DNA from: Deltaproteobacteria bacterium
Lineage (GTDB): Bacteria > Desulfobacterota > Dissulfuribacteria > Dissulfuribacterales > QOAL01
NCBI GenBank assembly: GCA_026988585.1
Contig: JALSKY010000291.1
Location: forward strand, 1-6,602
Direction: 5' to 3'
Length of the DNA: 6,602 nt
The notes beneath the pieces are model-generated. The model saw only the letters and a list, made by a program, of their open reading frames with translations. It had not been told where the DNA came from and made no database searches. A program made the position numbers and the translations under genes. The stretch's first letter is position 1. Each line of letters begins with the position of its first letter. Shown here piece after piece: positions 1 to 5,395 of the stretch.

Positions 1-75
1 TTTTTGCCTTCTCTTTTTTCTTTAGGGAACCGCCCCGCCGGAGGCATTTCAGCCCTGCACGGAGAGAGCGAAGCG

Positions 76-217
76 GTCTTGACAACAGGGAGGGCATTGC
101 CCGTTCCCGGTCTGGTATAATGGGTGATATGTTTTGGGGATTGCTGGCTATCTTTTTTCTCCAGTGCAACCGCCAAAACCAAAAACTTCTCCCAGACCGG
201 CACCCTGTTGTCAAGAC
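76..217. repeat. Split inverted repeat (15 bp + 9 bp arms) downstream of the transposase gene
   Basis: GTCTTGACAACAGGG at 76-90 is repeated exactly in inverse orientation at 203-217. A second perfect pair, CCGGTCTGG at 107-115 and its complement at 192-200, is nested inside. The two segments are 16 bases apart on the left arm but only 2 apart on the right, so the arms look like two copies of one sequence, one carrying a 14-base insertion or deletion. The centre (116-191) shows no gene. The module could be a strong transcript-end hairpin after the transposase, part of the element's end, or two facing copies of a dispersed repeat; the sequence alone does not decide. Confidence 0.75.
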
Positions 218-1440
218 TCGTAGCGGTCCCATTAGGCTGCCTCCCTAAGCTGCCTGAGATTGCCATTTGCATCATACCCAGCAAGCTTGCGTGGACCGTG
301 AAAGATCCCTATCCGTCCGTCTGAATAACGATGCACTCGCACCTTAACCTTTACATAGTGACATCGGTACTCATTGCTCGGTATTTGGAGAGATAACCCC
401 TGAAAACTCACACAATTATCGTTATTGACAGTTCGTTCGTATTTCTCGCACAGGATGTCGTCAAGACAGCCTCCCATCCACGGAACAAATGCATTACCTT
501 GCGCTAAGGGCTCAACCTTGAACTCATTATTGTAGGCTGGAAGATAGTGCCTCCTTAAATAACTATTGGCTTCTTCCATCTCTGTAATACCATGCAATGC
601 CAGCTCCTTAACCAGCCTGTCCTGGTGAGTGCTAAAAACCCTCTCAACCCTGCCCTTGGCCTCGGGGGAATAGGCTGGAATCATCTCTATGGACAACTCC
701 TTCATGGCCCTGCCAAACTGGGTGAGATTCTTCTTGTCTACCTTTCCACCTGCCTCAGGCGTGTGCCAGTAATGACTCCCCCGGTCAGTGTACAATGAAG
801 AAAACAGCCCCTTTTTCTCTATCACCTCCCTTACTCCAAGAAAACTGCTCATGGTCCCTTCTTCTTCTACAAAAAACATGGAATAATGCTCATTAGTCGC
901 GTCATCCATAGTGACTATCAAATCCCATCTCTTCCCAGGTACCCACTCATGGGTCGAACCATCTTGAAGCAACATCATGCCAGGATATGGACTCCGAGAA
1001 CGCTTCTTCCGGTGCCTACCCCTCTTTTTCCCTTTAACTACCAACCCCTTGGACTGAAGCGTATTCTTTACCCATGTGTAACTCCTCTTACCCCCATGCT
1101 CATCCACATATTTGCGGTAAAAATGCCGTACATTAAAACCTTCGTAACGACCTCTATATAAATCTTCCAACTGCTTGATCTCCACTTCCGGTGCCCTCCT
1201 ATGAGAAGGACGATTAAGCCTACGATCAAATAAACCCTCCAATCCCTCTTCCTCATACCTGTGGATGTAACGCCTAAATGTCCTCACACTTACCCCAAGC
1301 AAACATGCCGCCTGCTCCTGGGTCAGCTTCTTCTTCAACCAACCTCCATATGCTTCCTCAAATCTCATCTGCTTGATCGCCTCTCTTAACTCTGTCCAAG
1401 TCATATGAATACCTCCTGGAAGCATTCATAATACCGGACA
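109..1440 (-). mobile_element. Insertion sequence, ISNCY/IS1202-like, about 1.3 kb, ends provisional
   Basis: The element is defined by one full-length DDE transposase and a pair of imperfect inverted ends. Read inwards, the right end (minus strand from 1440) is TGTCCGGTATTATGAATG and the left end (plus strand from 109) is GGTCTGGTATAATGGGTG; they agree at 13 of 18 positions with the core GTCYGGTATWATG. The true outer limits are uncertain. A second TGTCC..GTATTA motif lies outside the right end (1447-1466), and an inverted repeat at 76-217 overlaps the left end. I could not find a convincing target-site duplication. The assignment to the ISNCY/IS1202 type rests on the transposase; IS481 is the nearest alternative. 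Confidence 0.5.
232..1404 (-). CDS. DDE transposase, ISNCY/IS1202-like, apparently intact
   Basis: This cytoplasmic DNA-binding recombinase catalyses cutting and joining of the element's ends. From ATG 1404 it has 390 residues. That start is chosen because AGGAGGT lies six bases upstream; the in-frame ATG at 1425 has no ribosome site. An N-terminal helix-turn-helix spans about residues 27-47 (LTQEQAACLLGVSVRTFRRY). A basic linker around 124-138 (KGKKRGRHRKKRSR) precedes an rve-type catalytic core. Likely catalytic residues are Asp148 in LLQDGSTHEW, Asp207 in YTDRGSHYW and Glu254 in KGRVERVF, with a second acidic pair at MDD 166-168. The C-terminal part (about 300-390) resembles the small beta domain common in such transposases. 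No frameshift or stop interrupts it, so it may be active. It is transcribed away from the transaldolase gene. The transposase assignment is firm, the exact family less so. Confidence 0.88.
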   Translation of the reverse strand: MTWTELREAIKQMRFEEAYGGWLKKKLTQEQAACLLGVSVRTFRRYIHRYEEEGLEGLFDRRLNRPSHRRAPEVEIKQLEDLYRGRYEGFNVRHFYRKYVDEHGGKRSYTWVKNTLQSKGLVVKGKKRGRHRKKRSRSPYPGMMLLQDGSTHEWVPGKRWDLIVTMDDATNEHYSMFFVEEEGTMSSFLGVREVIEKKGLFSSLYTDRGSHYWHTPEAGGKVDKKNLTQFGRAMKELSIEMIPAYSPEAKGRVERVFSTHQDRLVKELALHGITEMEEANSYLRRHYLPAYNNEFKVEPLAQGNAFVPWMGGCLDDILCEKYERTVNNDNCVSFQGLSLQIPSNEYRCHYVKVKVRVHRYSDGRIGIFHGPRKLAGYDANGNLRQLREAA

Positions 1441-1466
1441 GTTTATGTGTTAATACGGAGGACAAT
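1423..1466 (-). repeat. Two tandem end motifs (TGTCC..GTATTA) at the transposase-proximal end
   Basis: Read on the minus strand, the outer copy (1466-1447) is ATTGTCCTCCGTATTAACAC and the inner copy (1442-1423) is ACTGTCCGGTATTATGAATG. Both contain TGTCC followed by GTATTA, with a two-base difference in spacing, and they lie 24 bases apart. Repeated motifs at an insertion-sequence end are commonly transposase binding sites. Here they also cover the stretch where the transposase promoter must lie, which would allow autoregulation; that is inference. Confidence 0.45.
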
Positions 1467-1499
1467 TTACTTGCTCGTAACAGTAGTTTTAGTTACTTC

Positions 1500-1528
1500 T
1501 TGTGCTTCCATCCTTCATTATTTAATAT
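1500..1528 (+). promoter_or_regulatory. Possible promoter of the transaldolase gene
   Basis: TTGTGC (1500-1505) and TAATAT (1523-1528) are separated by 17 bases in an AT-rich stretch about 70 bases before the transaldolase start. Each hexamer matches the sigma-70 consensus only partly (3/6 and 4/6). The rest of 1441-1597 holds a GTAAC/GTTAC dyad (1477-1481 and 1492-1496), which may be a weak operator, and no gene. The insertion sequence ends at or just before this region. Confidence 0.3.
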
Positions 1529-1597
1529 CGACATACGATAGAAATCTGTTAAAGAAAAATTTTTAAAAACTTTTTAACTGTTGACTGGAGGAAGATT

Positions 1598-2245
1598 ATG
1601 AAGTTTTTCATCGATACTGCAAATCTGGATGAGATTCAAAAGGGCCTGGATATGGGGATGGTGGATGGCGTGACCACGAATCCCTCCCTGATTGCCAGGG
1701 AGAACTGTGATTTTACTGCCAGGATCCAGGAGATATGTGCTCTTGTGCCTGGTCCGGTCAGTGCAGAGGTTGTCGCCACCGATGCAGACGGTATGGTTAA
1801 TGAGGCCAAGGCCCTGGCCAGCATAGCAGATAATGTTGTCATCAAGATTCCCATGACCACTGAAGGGCTCAAGGCCACAAAGGCCCTTGCAGAACAGGGG
1901 ATACACACCAATGTAACCCTGGTCTTTTCTCCGCTTCAGGCATTGCTGGCAGCCAAGGCAGGGGCAACTTATGTGAGTCCCTTTGTAGGCAGACTGGATG
2001 ATATATCACAGCCGGGAATGGATCTCATACAGGATATTGTTCAGATCTATGACAATTATGCCTTTGAGACCGAGATCATAGTTGCCAGCATCAGGAACCC
2101 TGTTCATGTCCTGGACGCAGCCAGAATAGGCGCTGATATTTCCACCATACCTTTCAAGGTGATAGCCCAGCTTGCCAAGCATCCCCTGACCGACATAGGT
2201 CTTGAAAAATTTTTAGCTGATTGGGAAAAGGTGCCGAAAAGTTGA
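1598..2245 (+). CDS. tal: Transaldolase, short TalC/FSA-type
   Basis: Cytoplasmic class I aldolase of the transaldolase family. It is predicted to move a dihydroxyacetone unit between sedoheptulose-7-phosphate and glyceraldehyde-3-phosphate in the non-oxidative pentose phosphate pathway. It has 215 residues, the size of the compact single-domain TalC/FSA group (about 210-220), not of the longer TalB type. The fingerprint is visible: FIDTANLDEI at 4-13, GVTTNPSLIA at 24-33, Schiff-base Lys83 in VVIKIPMT, TNVTLVFS at 104-111 and SPFVGRLDD at 127-135. Glu57 (SAEV) and Phe129 stand where E. coli fructose-6-phosphate aldolase has Gln59 and Tyr131, which points to transaldolase. The start is supported by GGAGGAAG seven bases upstream. 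The upstream insertion sequence is divergently oriented. Confidence 0.93.
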   Translation: MKFFIDTANLDEIQKGLDMGMVDGVTTNPSLIARENCDFTARIQEICALVPGPVSAEVVATDADGMVNEAKALASIADNVVIKIPMTTEGLKATKALAEQGIHTNVTLVFSPLQALLAAKAGATYVSPFVGRLDDISQPGMDLIQDIVQIYDNYAFETEIIVASIRNPVHVLDAARIGADISTIPFKVIAQLAKHPLTDIGLEKFLADWEKVPKS

Positions 2246-2284
2246 TTGACGGAGGGTGGGCCATTCCCGTCCTCCATAATCAAT
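2245..2284 (+). terminator. Stem-loop at the end of the transaldolase gene
   Basis: GGAGGGTGGG (2251-2260) pairs with CCCGTCCTCC (2266-2275) through ten pairs, two of them G-U, around a five-base loop. An outer ATTGA/TCAAT stem (2245-2249 and 2280-2284) extends it. No U-tract follows, so it may be a weak terminator or a 3'-end stabilising hairpin rather than a full stop. Read-through into the next gene is possible. Confidence 0.45.
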
Positions 2285-2327
2285 AGTCAAATGTTGAGGC
2301 ATCTTTAAGGCAAGGGGGAATAGTCAC

Positions 2328-3026
2328 ATGGATCATGGGGCTGACAGCCTCTCTTTTACGGGCAGAAACAGGAGTTATACTCTGTTGATCCGTTACATGA
2401 TGCTTCTCCTGTTGGGAATTTTGTTCTCTTTATCTCTGCCCCAGCCGGCTCCTGCAGGCAAGATCTACTCCTGGATGGACAAGAATGGCGTATGGCACTT
2501 CTCCAATGTGGCACCTTCTCCATATTCGTCAGGATCTTATGGAAGGCGTCATTCCGGCAGGATTGCTGTTTACCATGCAAGACCTGAGATTCGTTCAGCC
2601 TATAATGTAGCCCTGGACAGGATCAACCACAGGGGGATCTATGACCAGTCCATCAATGAGGCTGCCATGGCATACGGCATAGATCCAGACCTGATCAGGG
2701 CAGTCATTCGGGCAGAGTCAGGAGGCAATCCCACAGCAGTCTCTTCAAAAGGGGCTCAGGGGCTGATGCAGCTCATGCCTGAGACAGCAGAATATCTTGC
2801 AGTATATGATCCCTTTGATCCTGATGAGAACATCTGGGGAGGGACCCGTTACCTTTGTGAGATGCTGGAGCGGTTTGACGGGGATGTAACCTTGGCCCTG
2901 GCCGCTTACAATGCAGGTCCTGGCAATGTGGAAAGATATGGCGGCATTCCCCCCTTTGCTGAGACACAGGCTTATGTCAGGCGGATTATGAGGTTTTGGA
3001 GGCAGTACAAAAGCAGGCTCTACTAA
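2328..3026 (+). CDS. Exported lytic transglycosylase with DUF4124 and SLT (GH23) domains
   Basis: Periplasmic murein hydrolase that cleaves the MurNAc-GlcNAc bond with formation of the 1,6-anhydro product. It has 232 residues. A hydrophobic signal segment at about 24-43 ends in APAG, with Arg14, Arg16 and Arg22 before it, so a cut near residue 43 is likely. A short DUF4124-like motif follows (GKIYSWMDKNGVWHFSN, 44-60), then a Ser/Gly/Arg linker. The SLT domain (about 105-232) shows catalytic Glu130 in IRAESGGNP, GAQGLMQLMPETA at 142-154, NIWGGTRYL at 168-176 and AAYNAGPGNVERYGGIPPF at 192-210. The start at 2328 has AGGGGGA eight bases upstream; the alternative ATG at 2397 lacks such a site and would lose the basic region of the signal. 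No lipobox is seen. The gene is likely monocistronic, with a terminator directly after it. Confidence 0.92.
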   Translation: MDHGADSLSFTGRNRSYTLLIRYMMLLLLGILFSLSLPQPAPAGKIYSWMDKNGVWHFSNVAPSPYSSGSYGRRHSGRIAVYHARPEIRSAYNVALDRINHRGIYDQSINEAAMAYGIDPDLIRAVIRAESGGNPTAVSSKGAQGLMQLMPETAEYLAVYDPFDPDENIWGGTRYLCEMLERFDGDVTLALAAYNAGPGNVERYGGIPPFAETQAYVRRIMRFWRQYKSRLY

Positions 3027-3058
3027 AAAGGTTTATGCCATGGGCTGGCAGCAGGGTT

Positions 3059-3118
3059 GAAGGGCAGAGGGCATTGGAGAACCACTGTAGTGGCAACTTC
3101 TCTGCCCTTTTCTGTTTG
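3059..3118 (+). terminator. Rho-independent terminator of the lytic transglycosylase gene
   Basis: AAGGGCAGAG (3060-3069) pairs with CTCTGCCCTT (3100-3109). A smaller CCACT/AGTGG hairpin (3082-3086 and 3089-3093) stacks inside. On the plus strand the stem is followed at once by a T-rich run, TTCTGTTT. There is no matching T-run on the minus side, so it mainly serves the plus strand, although the convergent zinc-ribbon gene also ends just beyond it. Confidence 0.75.
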
Positions 3119-3146
3119 CCCCCTGTTGTGATGAGGAACTGAACGG

Positions 3147-3413
3147 CTATTTGCCCATTCCGGGCAGGTTGATATGTGTGCAGGTTCCGCTTTTGCACCT
3201 GTTGGTATGTACAGAGGGTTTGTTCGCATTGCCAGGAACCGATGATGTAGTGCTGCTGCCCTGGGACACAGATAGATTCGGAGCGCTCATCAGTTTTCCC
3301 ACCTCAGGGCTTTGACATTTGGGACAGGTGACATCTTCCAGCTCCTTTTTTGACATGAGCAGCAGTTCAAAGACGTAATTGCAGCTCTTGCACTGGAATT
3401 CATGTATTGGCAT
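3147..3413 (-). CDS. FmdB-family zinc-ribbon protein
   Basis: Small (88-residue) cytoplasmic protein of the FmdB/CxxC_CxxC_SSSS regulatory-protein family. The name comes from an ORF next to formamidase and formylmethanofuran dehydrogenase genes; the biochemical role of most members is not known. The N-terminal zinc ribbon is clear: MPIHEFQCKSCNYVFE with Cys8 and Cys11, then CPKC with Cys30 and Cys33. A Ser/Thr/Asn-rich, probably disordered tail follows. It ends in a second cysteine pair, Cys73 and Cys78 in RCKSGTCTH, which could bind a metal or form a disulphide. The start is supported by AAGGAGAG about eight bases upstream. It lies downstream of and codirectional with the DUF3373 barrel gene, but the 120-base gap holds a terminator, so it probably has its own promoter. 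Confidence 0.88.
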   Translation of the reverse strand: MPIHEFQCKSCNYVFELLLMSKKELEDVTCPKCQSPEVGKLMSAPNLSVSQGSSTTSSVPGNANKPSVHTNRCKSGTCTHINLPGMGK

Positions 3414-3433
3414 GGTTATTTCTCTCCTTTTTT

Positions 3434-3453
3434 AAGATTGTTCAAGATTGTTA
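3434..3453. repeat. Two tandem 10-bp units before the zinc-ribbon gene
   Basis: AAGATTGTTC is followed directly by AAGATTGTTA, one helical turn apart, 21-40 bases before the zinc-ribbon start codon. It may be a pair of regulator sites in the leader, or chance in AT-rich DNA. Confidence 0.4.
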
Positions 3454-3464
3454 CCAGGAGATAC

Positions 3465-3492
3465 AGGATATAAAAAAGGGGAGAGAGGTCAA
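3465..3492 (-). promoter_or_regulatory. Candidate promoter of the zinc-ribbon gene, inside the upstream terminator
   Basis: On the minus strand TTGACC (3492-3487, 5/6 to consensus) and TATCCT (3470-3465, 4/6) are 16 bases apart. The -35 element would lie in the loop of the terminator that closes the DUF3373 gene and the -10 just after its U-tract. A pyrimidine-rich terminator can mimic such spacing, so the call is weak. Confidence 0.3.
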
Positions 3493-3508
3493 GCCCCTTT
3501 CCCCTTTT
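3470..3508 (-). terminator. Rho-independent terminator of the DUF3373 gene
   Basis: Read on the minus strand, AAAAGGGG (3508-3501) pairs with CCCCTTTT (3481-3474) around a 19-base loop and is followed by TTAT, giving an uninterrupted run of six T. It lies 26 bases after the stop codon of the barrel gene. The stem also carries A-run symmetry on the plus strand but no gene needs it there. Confidence 0.7.
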
Positions 3509-3533
3509 CAGATATTTTGTTGAAGGGCAGTCT

Positions 3534-5132
3534 TTAGAAATAGACCTCAAAGGTGAGATAGAAGTTGTCCATCCTGTCAACAGGTGTGAAGGGTTGAGCG
3601 TTGTTCATGTTTTTCAGGTCATCCATGTCAACAGGTTCTCCCATCCAGTTGCCGCTGCCTGTGTAGTCGAACCAGTAGTACTGATATCCAAATCTCATAA
3701 AGGCCTTGGCATACTTTGAGATAGGTGTCTCAGGCAGATCCCATATCCAGTAAAGTTCGGCTACATGCCCCCTGGTAGCCAGCTTTGAACTGTAGAGATC
3801 ATCTGATGCCGGAGTAAATGTGATCCAGTACCTGGAGCCGTAGTTGTATTCAAAACCTACCTTGCTCCTGATATTTTCCAGGGGGACCCTTACACCGGCA
3901 TAGGCAGCCCATCCCCAGCGGTTATCGTCTTCTCCGTTGCTATTGAGAAGTCCCATATCATAGTCGTTGACATCATGCTGGACTGTACGGCTCAGTCCGC
4001 CGCTGATGAACCAGTCTATCCCCCTGAACTGGTCCATGTAAACAAAGCTCGCCTGATATATATCCCCAACATTGGCTGAAGGATCCTGCCATCTGTTGTT
4101 GATTTTATCATAGACCTCCATGGTGTCCGGTACATCTGCTGCCCGGAATACCTGCAGGTTTGCAAACCTGTGTGCCTCGGTATCGTTGATTATGTCCCAA
4201 CTGATGCCGTAGAGATCCACATCATCCAGTTCTTTCCCTGCAGGGTTGAACCCCTCGTCAAATCCTGTCTCAAGCCCACGGCCATAGCAGATACGGATCT
4301 TACCGGGCCATGGATCCGAGTAGGCATAACCCAGAGTCATTCCATCAAAGGTCCAGTCAACTCCCAATGCCACCGGGGTTGCATAGCGGGAGTCATAGTT
4401 GTAACGAAGTTGGGCTGGGGGGCCATCTACAGTGGGACGGCGTCCTATGGAGAGCCAGATGGGCTGGCCGGCAATGTTGGTCCAGTTTACATAGGCCATC
4501 TCCACCCGGAGGGTGTTGTCATTGGGACGGCGGCTGGCGTTGGCATCCATGAAATAACCGTTCATCCCAAAGGGATAGGCTGTAACCCGATCACTTTCAT
4601 GGCCCCAGATCTTGTACATTGCCAGACGTCCCTTGAAGGTAAGGTTATCCGATGCCTTTACCTTCATGCCAAGGCGGAGCCGGTTGGTGTAGAGAAGGTC
4701 GTTGTTGATGCTTTCACCTTTTCTGTAAGTACCTTGGAGTGCTGCAGGAATCTGAGCGGGAGGAATTAATCCCTGCTGGATTTGTTGCATTACCCCCATA
4801 AGTGCCATTGCATTATAGTGCCCTGGCACATGTGCCCTGGTGCTGTCCAGCCTGAACCTGTAATCCCCGAACAGCTCAAAGCGGCCAATGCCATCGGTCA
4901 TGAAGGTCTCGTAGGAGTCAGCCAGTTCTTCCAATGTTTCTGTATTCTCCTCCTGCTGTTCCTTTAGCCCTTTAACCTCAGCCAGCTCCTGTTTCACCTG
5001 AGAGAGTTCCCTGCTTAGCTGTTCAATCTTCTGCAGCAGCATCTCGGTGGTAGGAGGCTCCTGACCGCCTGCAAAGGCAAAGGTGGGAAGAGTCATTGCA
5101 GTACAGATCAGGGCGATCAAAAATTTTTTCAT
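3534..5132 (-). CDS. DUF3373-type outer-membrane beta-barrel protein (putative porin)
   Basis: Predicted outer-membrane protein of 532 residues resembling the DUF3373 family, whose substrate and function are not established. A signal peptide is clear (MKKFLIALICTAMTLPTFAFA, cut after residue 21 before GGQ). Residues about 30-75 form a heptad-like, Glu/Gln/Leu-rich coiled coil (MLLQKIEQLSRELSQVKQEL and onwards), as in trimeric porins that anchor to the cell wall. From about residue 84 the chain alternates aromatic and polar residues in barrel fashion (FELFGDYRFRLD, LLYTNRLRLGMKVKA, LTFKGRLAMYKIWG) and ends in FYLTFEVYF, the terminal-Phe signal for barrel assembly. A hydrophobic Gln/Ile/Pro-rich insert at about 107-133 may be a loop or plug. 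The ribosome site AGGAGGGG lies six bases before the ATG. Porin function is inferred from architecture, not motif. Confidence 0.85.
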   Translation of the reverse strand: MKKFLIALICTAMTLPTFAFAGGQEPPTTEMLLQKIEQLSRELSQVKQELAEVKGLKEQQEENTETLEELADSYETFMTDGIGRFELFGDYRFRLDSTRAHVPGHYNAMALMGVMQQIQQGLIPPAQIPAALQGTYRKGESINNDLLYTNRLRLGMKVKASDNLTFKGRLAMYKIWGHESDRVTAYPFGMNGYFMDANASRRPNDNTLRVEMAYVNWTNIAGQPIWLSIGRRPTVDGPPAQLRYNYDSRYATPVALGVDWTFDGMTLGYAYSDPWPGKIRICYGRGLETGFDEGFNPAGKELDDVDLYGISWDIINDTEAHRFANLQVFRAADVPDTMEVYDKINNRWQDPSANVGDIYQASFVYMDQFRGIDWFISGGLSRTVQHDVNDYDMGLLNSNGEDDNRWGWAAYAGVRVPLENIRSKVGFEYNYGSRYWITFTPASDDLYSSKLATRGHVAELYWIWDLPETPISKYAKAFMRFGYQYYWFDYTGSGNWMGEPVDMDDLKNMNNAQPFTPVDRMDNFYLTFEVYF

Positions 5133-5204
5133 GGTTTACCCCTCCTGAATAATTTTTTAAACTTCTCTCCCTAATGTATCCTGATGTGAACTTATTGTTA
5201 TTTT

Positions 5205-5231
5205 TTTATAACATAAAAATTAGGCTGTCAA
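5205..5231 (-). promoter_or_regulatory. Likely promoter of the DUF3373 gene
   Basis: On the minus strand a perfect TTGACA (5231-5226) is followed after 15 bases by TATAAA (5210-5205), giving a leader of about 65-70 bases. The spacer is short but other A/T shifts are possible within the run. An imperfect dyad TTGATACTTATCGA (5237-5250) sits just upstream of the -35 and could be an operator. Most of the divergent 5133-5395 region is otherwise plain AT-rich DNA. Confidence 0.5.
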
Positions 5232-5313
5232 CTATATTGATACTTATCGATCTCATGACAAAAGAACAAAATGGATCTGAATTTGGTCCTTATCCTGGCG
5301 TAAGCGGGTTCGT

Positions 5314-5341
5314 TTGCCTCTGCATCTTCTATCATTAAAAT
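5314..5341 (+). promoter_or_regulatory. Possible promoter of the class II aldolase gene
   Basis: TTGCCT (5314-5319) and TAAAAT (5336-5341, 5/6 to consensus) are 16 bases apart, 55 bases before the aldolase start. The -35 match is poor, so this is only a candidate. Confidence 0.3.
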
Positions 5342-5395
5342 TTTGCTGAAATTGCAGATGACACCAAAGATGGTGGTTCTGCAGGAGAGATAGGT

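Noticed and set aside
1..120. Plus-strand frame 1 is open from the window edge to TAA at 118-120 (contains NRPAGGISALHGESEAVLTT).
   Set aside because: It has no visible start, no family resemblance that I can name, and overlaps the inverted repeat and left end of the element. It could be the tail of a gene or a translated dispersed repeat, but cannot be supported as a CDS.
79..121. TTGACA (79-84) and TATAAT (116-121) look like perfect promoter hexamers.
   Set aside because: They are 31 bases apart, far too long for a sigma-70 promoter. TTGACA belongs to the inverted repeat and TATAAT to the provisional element end.
1405..1425. Upstream ATG at 1425 as the transposase start.
   Set aside because: No ribosome site precedes it, while AGGAGGT sits correctly before ATG 1404; the extra codons are the ribosome site itself.
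59..1460. ACGGAG at 59-64 and 1455-1460 as a six-base target duplication.
   Set aside because: The ends it would define (65 and 1454) show no inverted repeat, and a six-base match is easily chance over this length.
4170..4769. 199-codon open frame on the plus strand inside the barrel gene.
   Set aside because: It is fully antisense to a gene with signal peptide, coiled coil and barrel pattern, has no recognisable domain, and looks like a codon-bias shadow.
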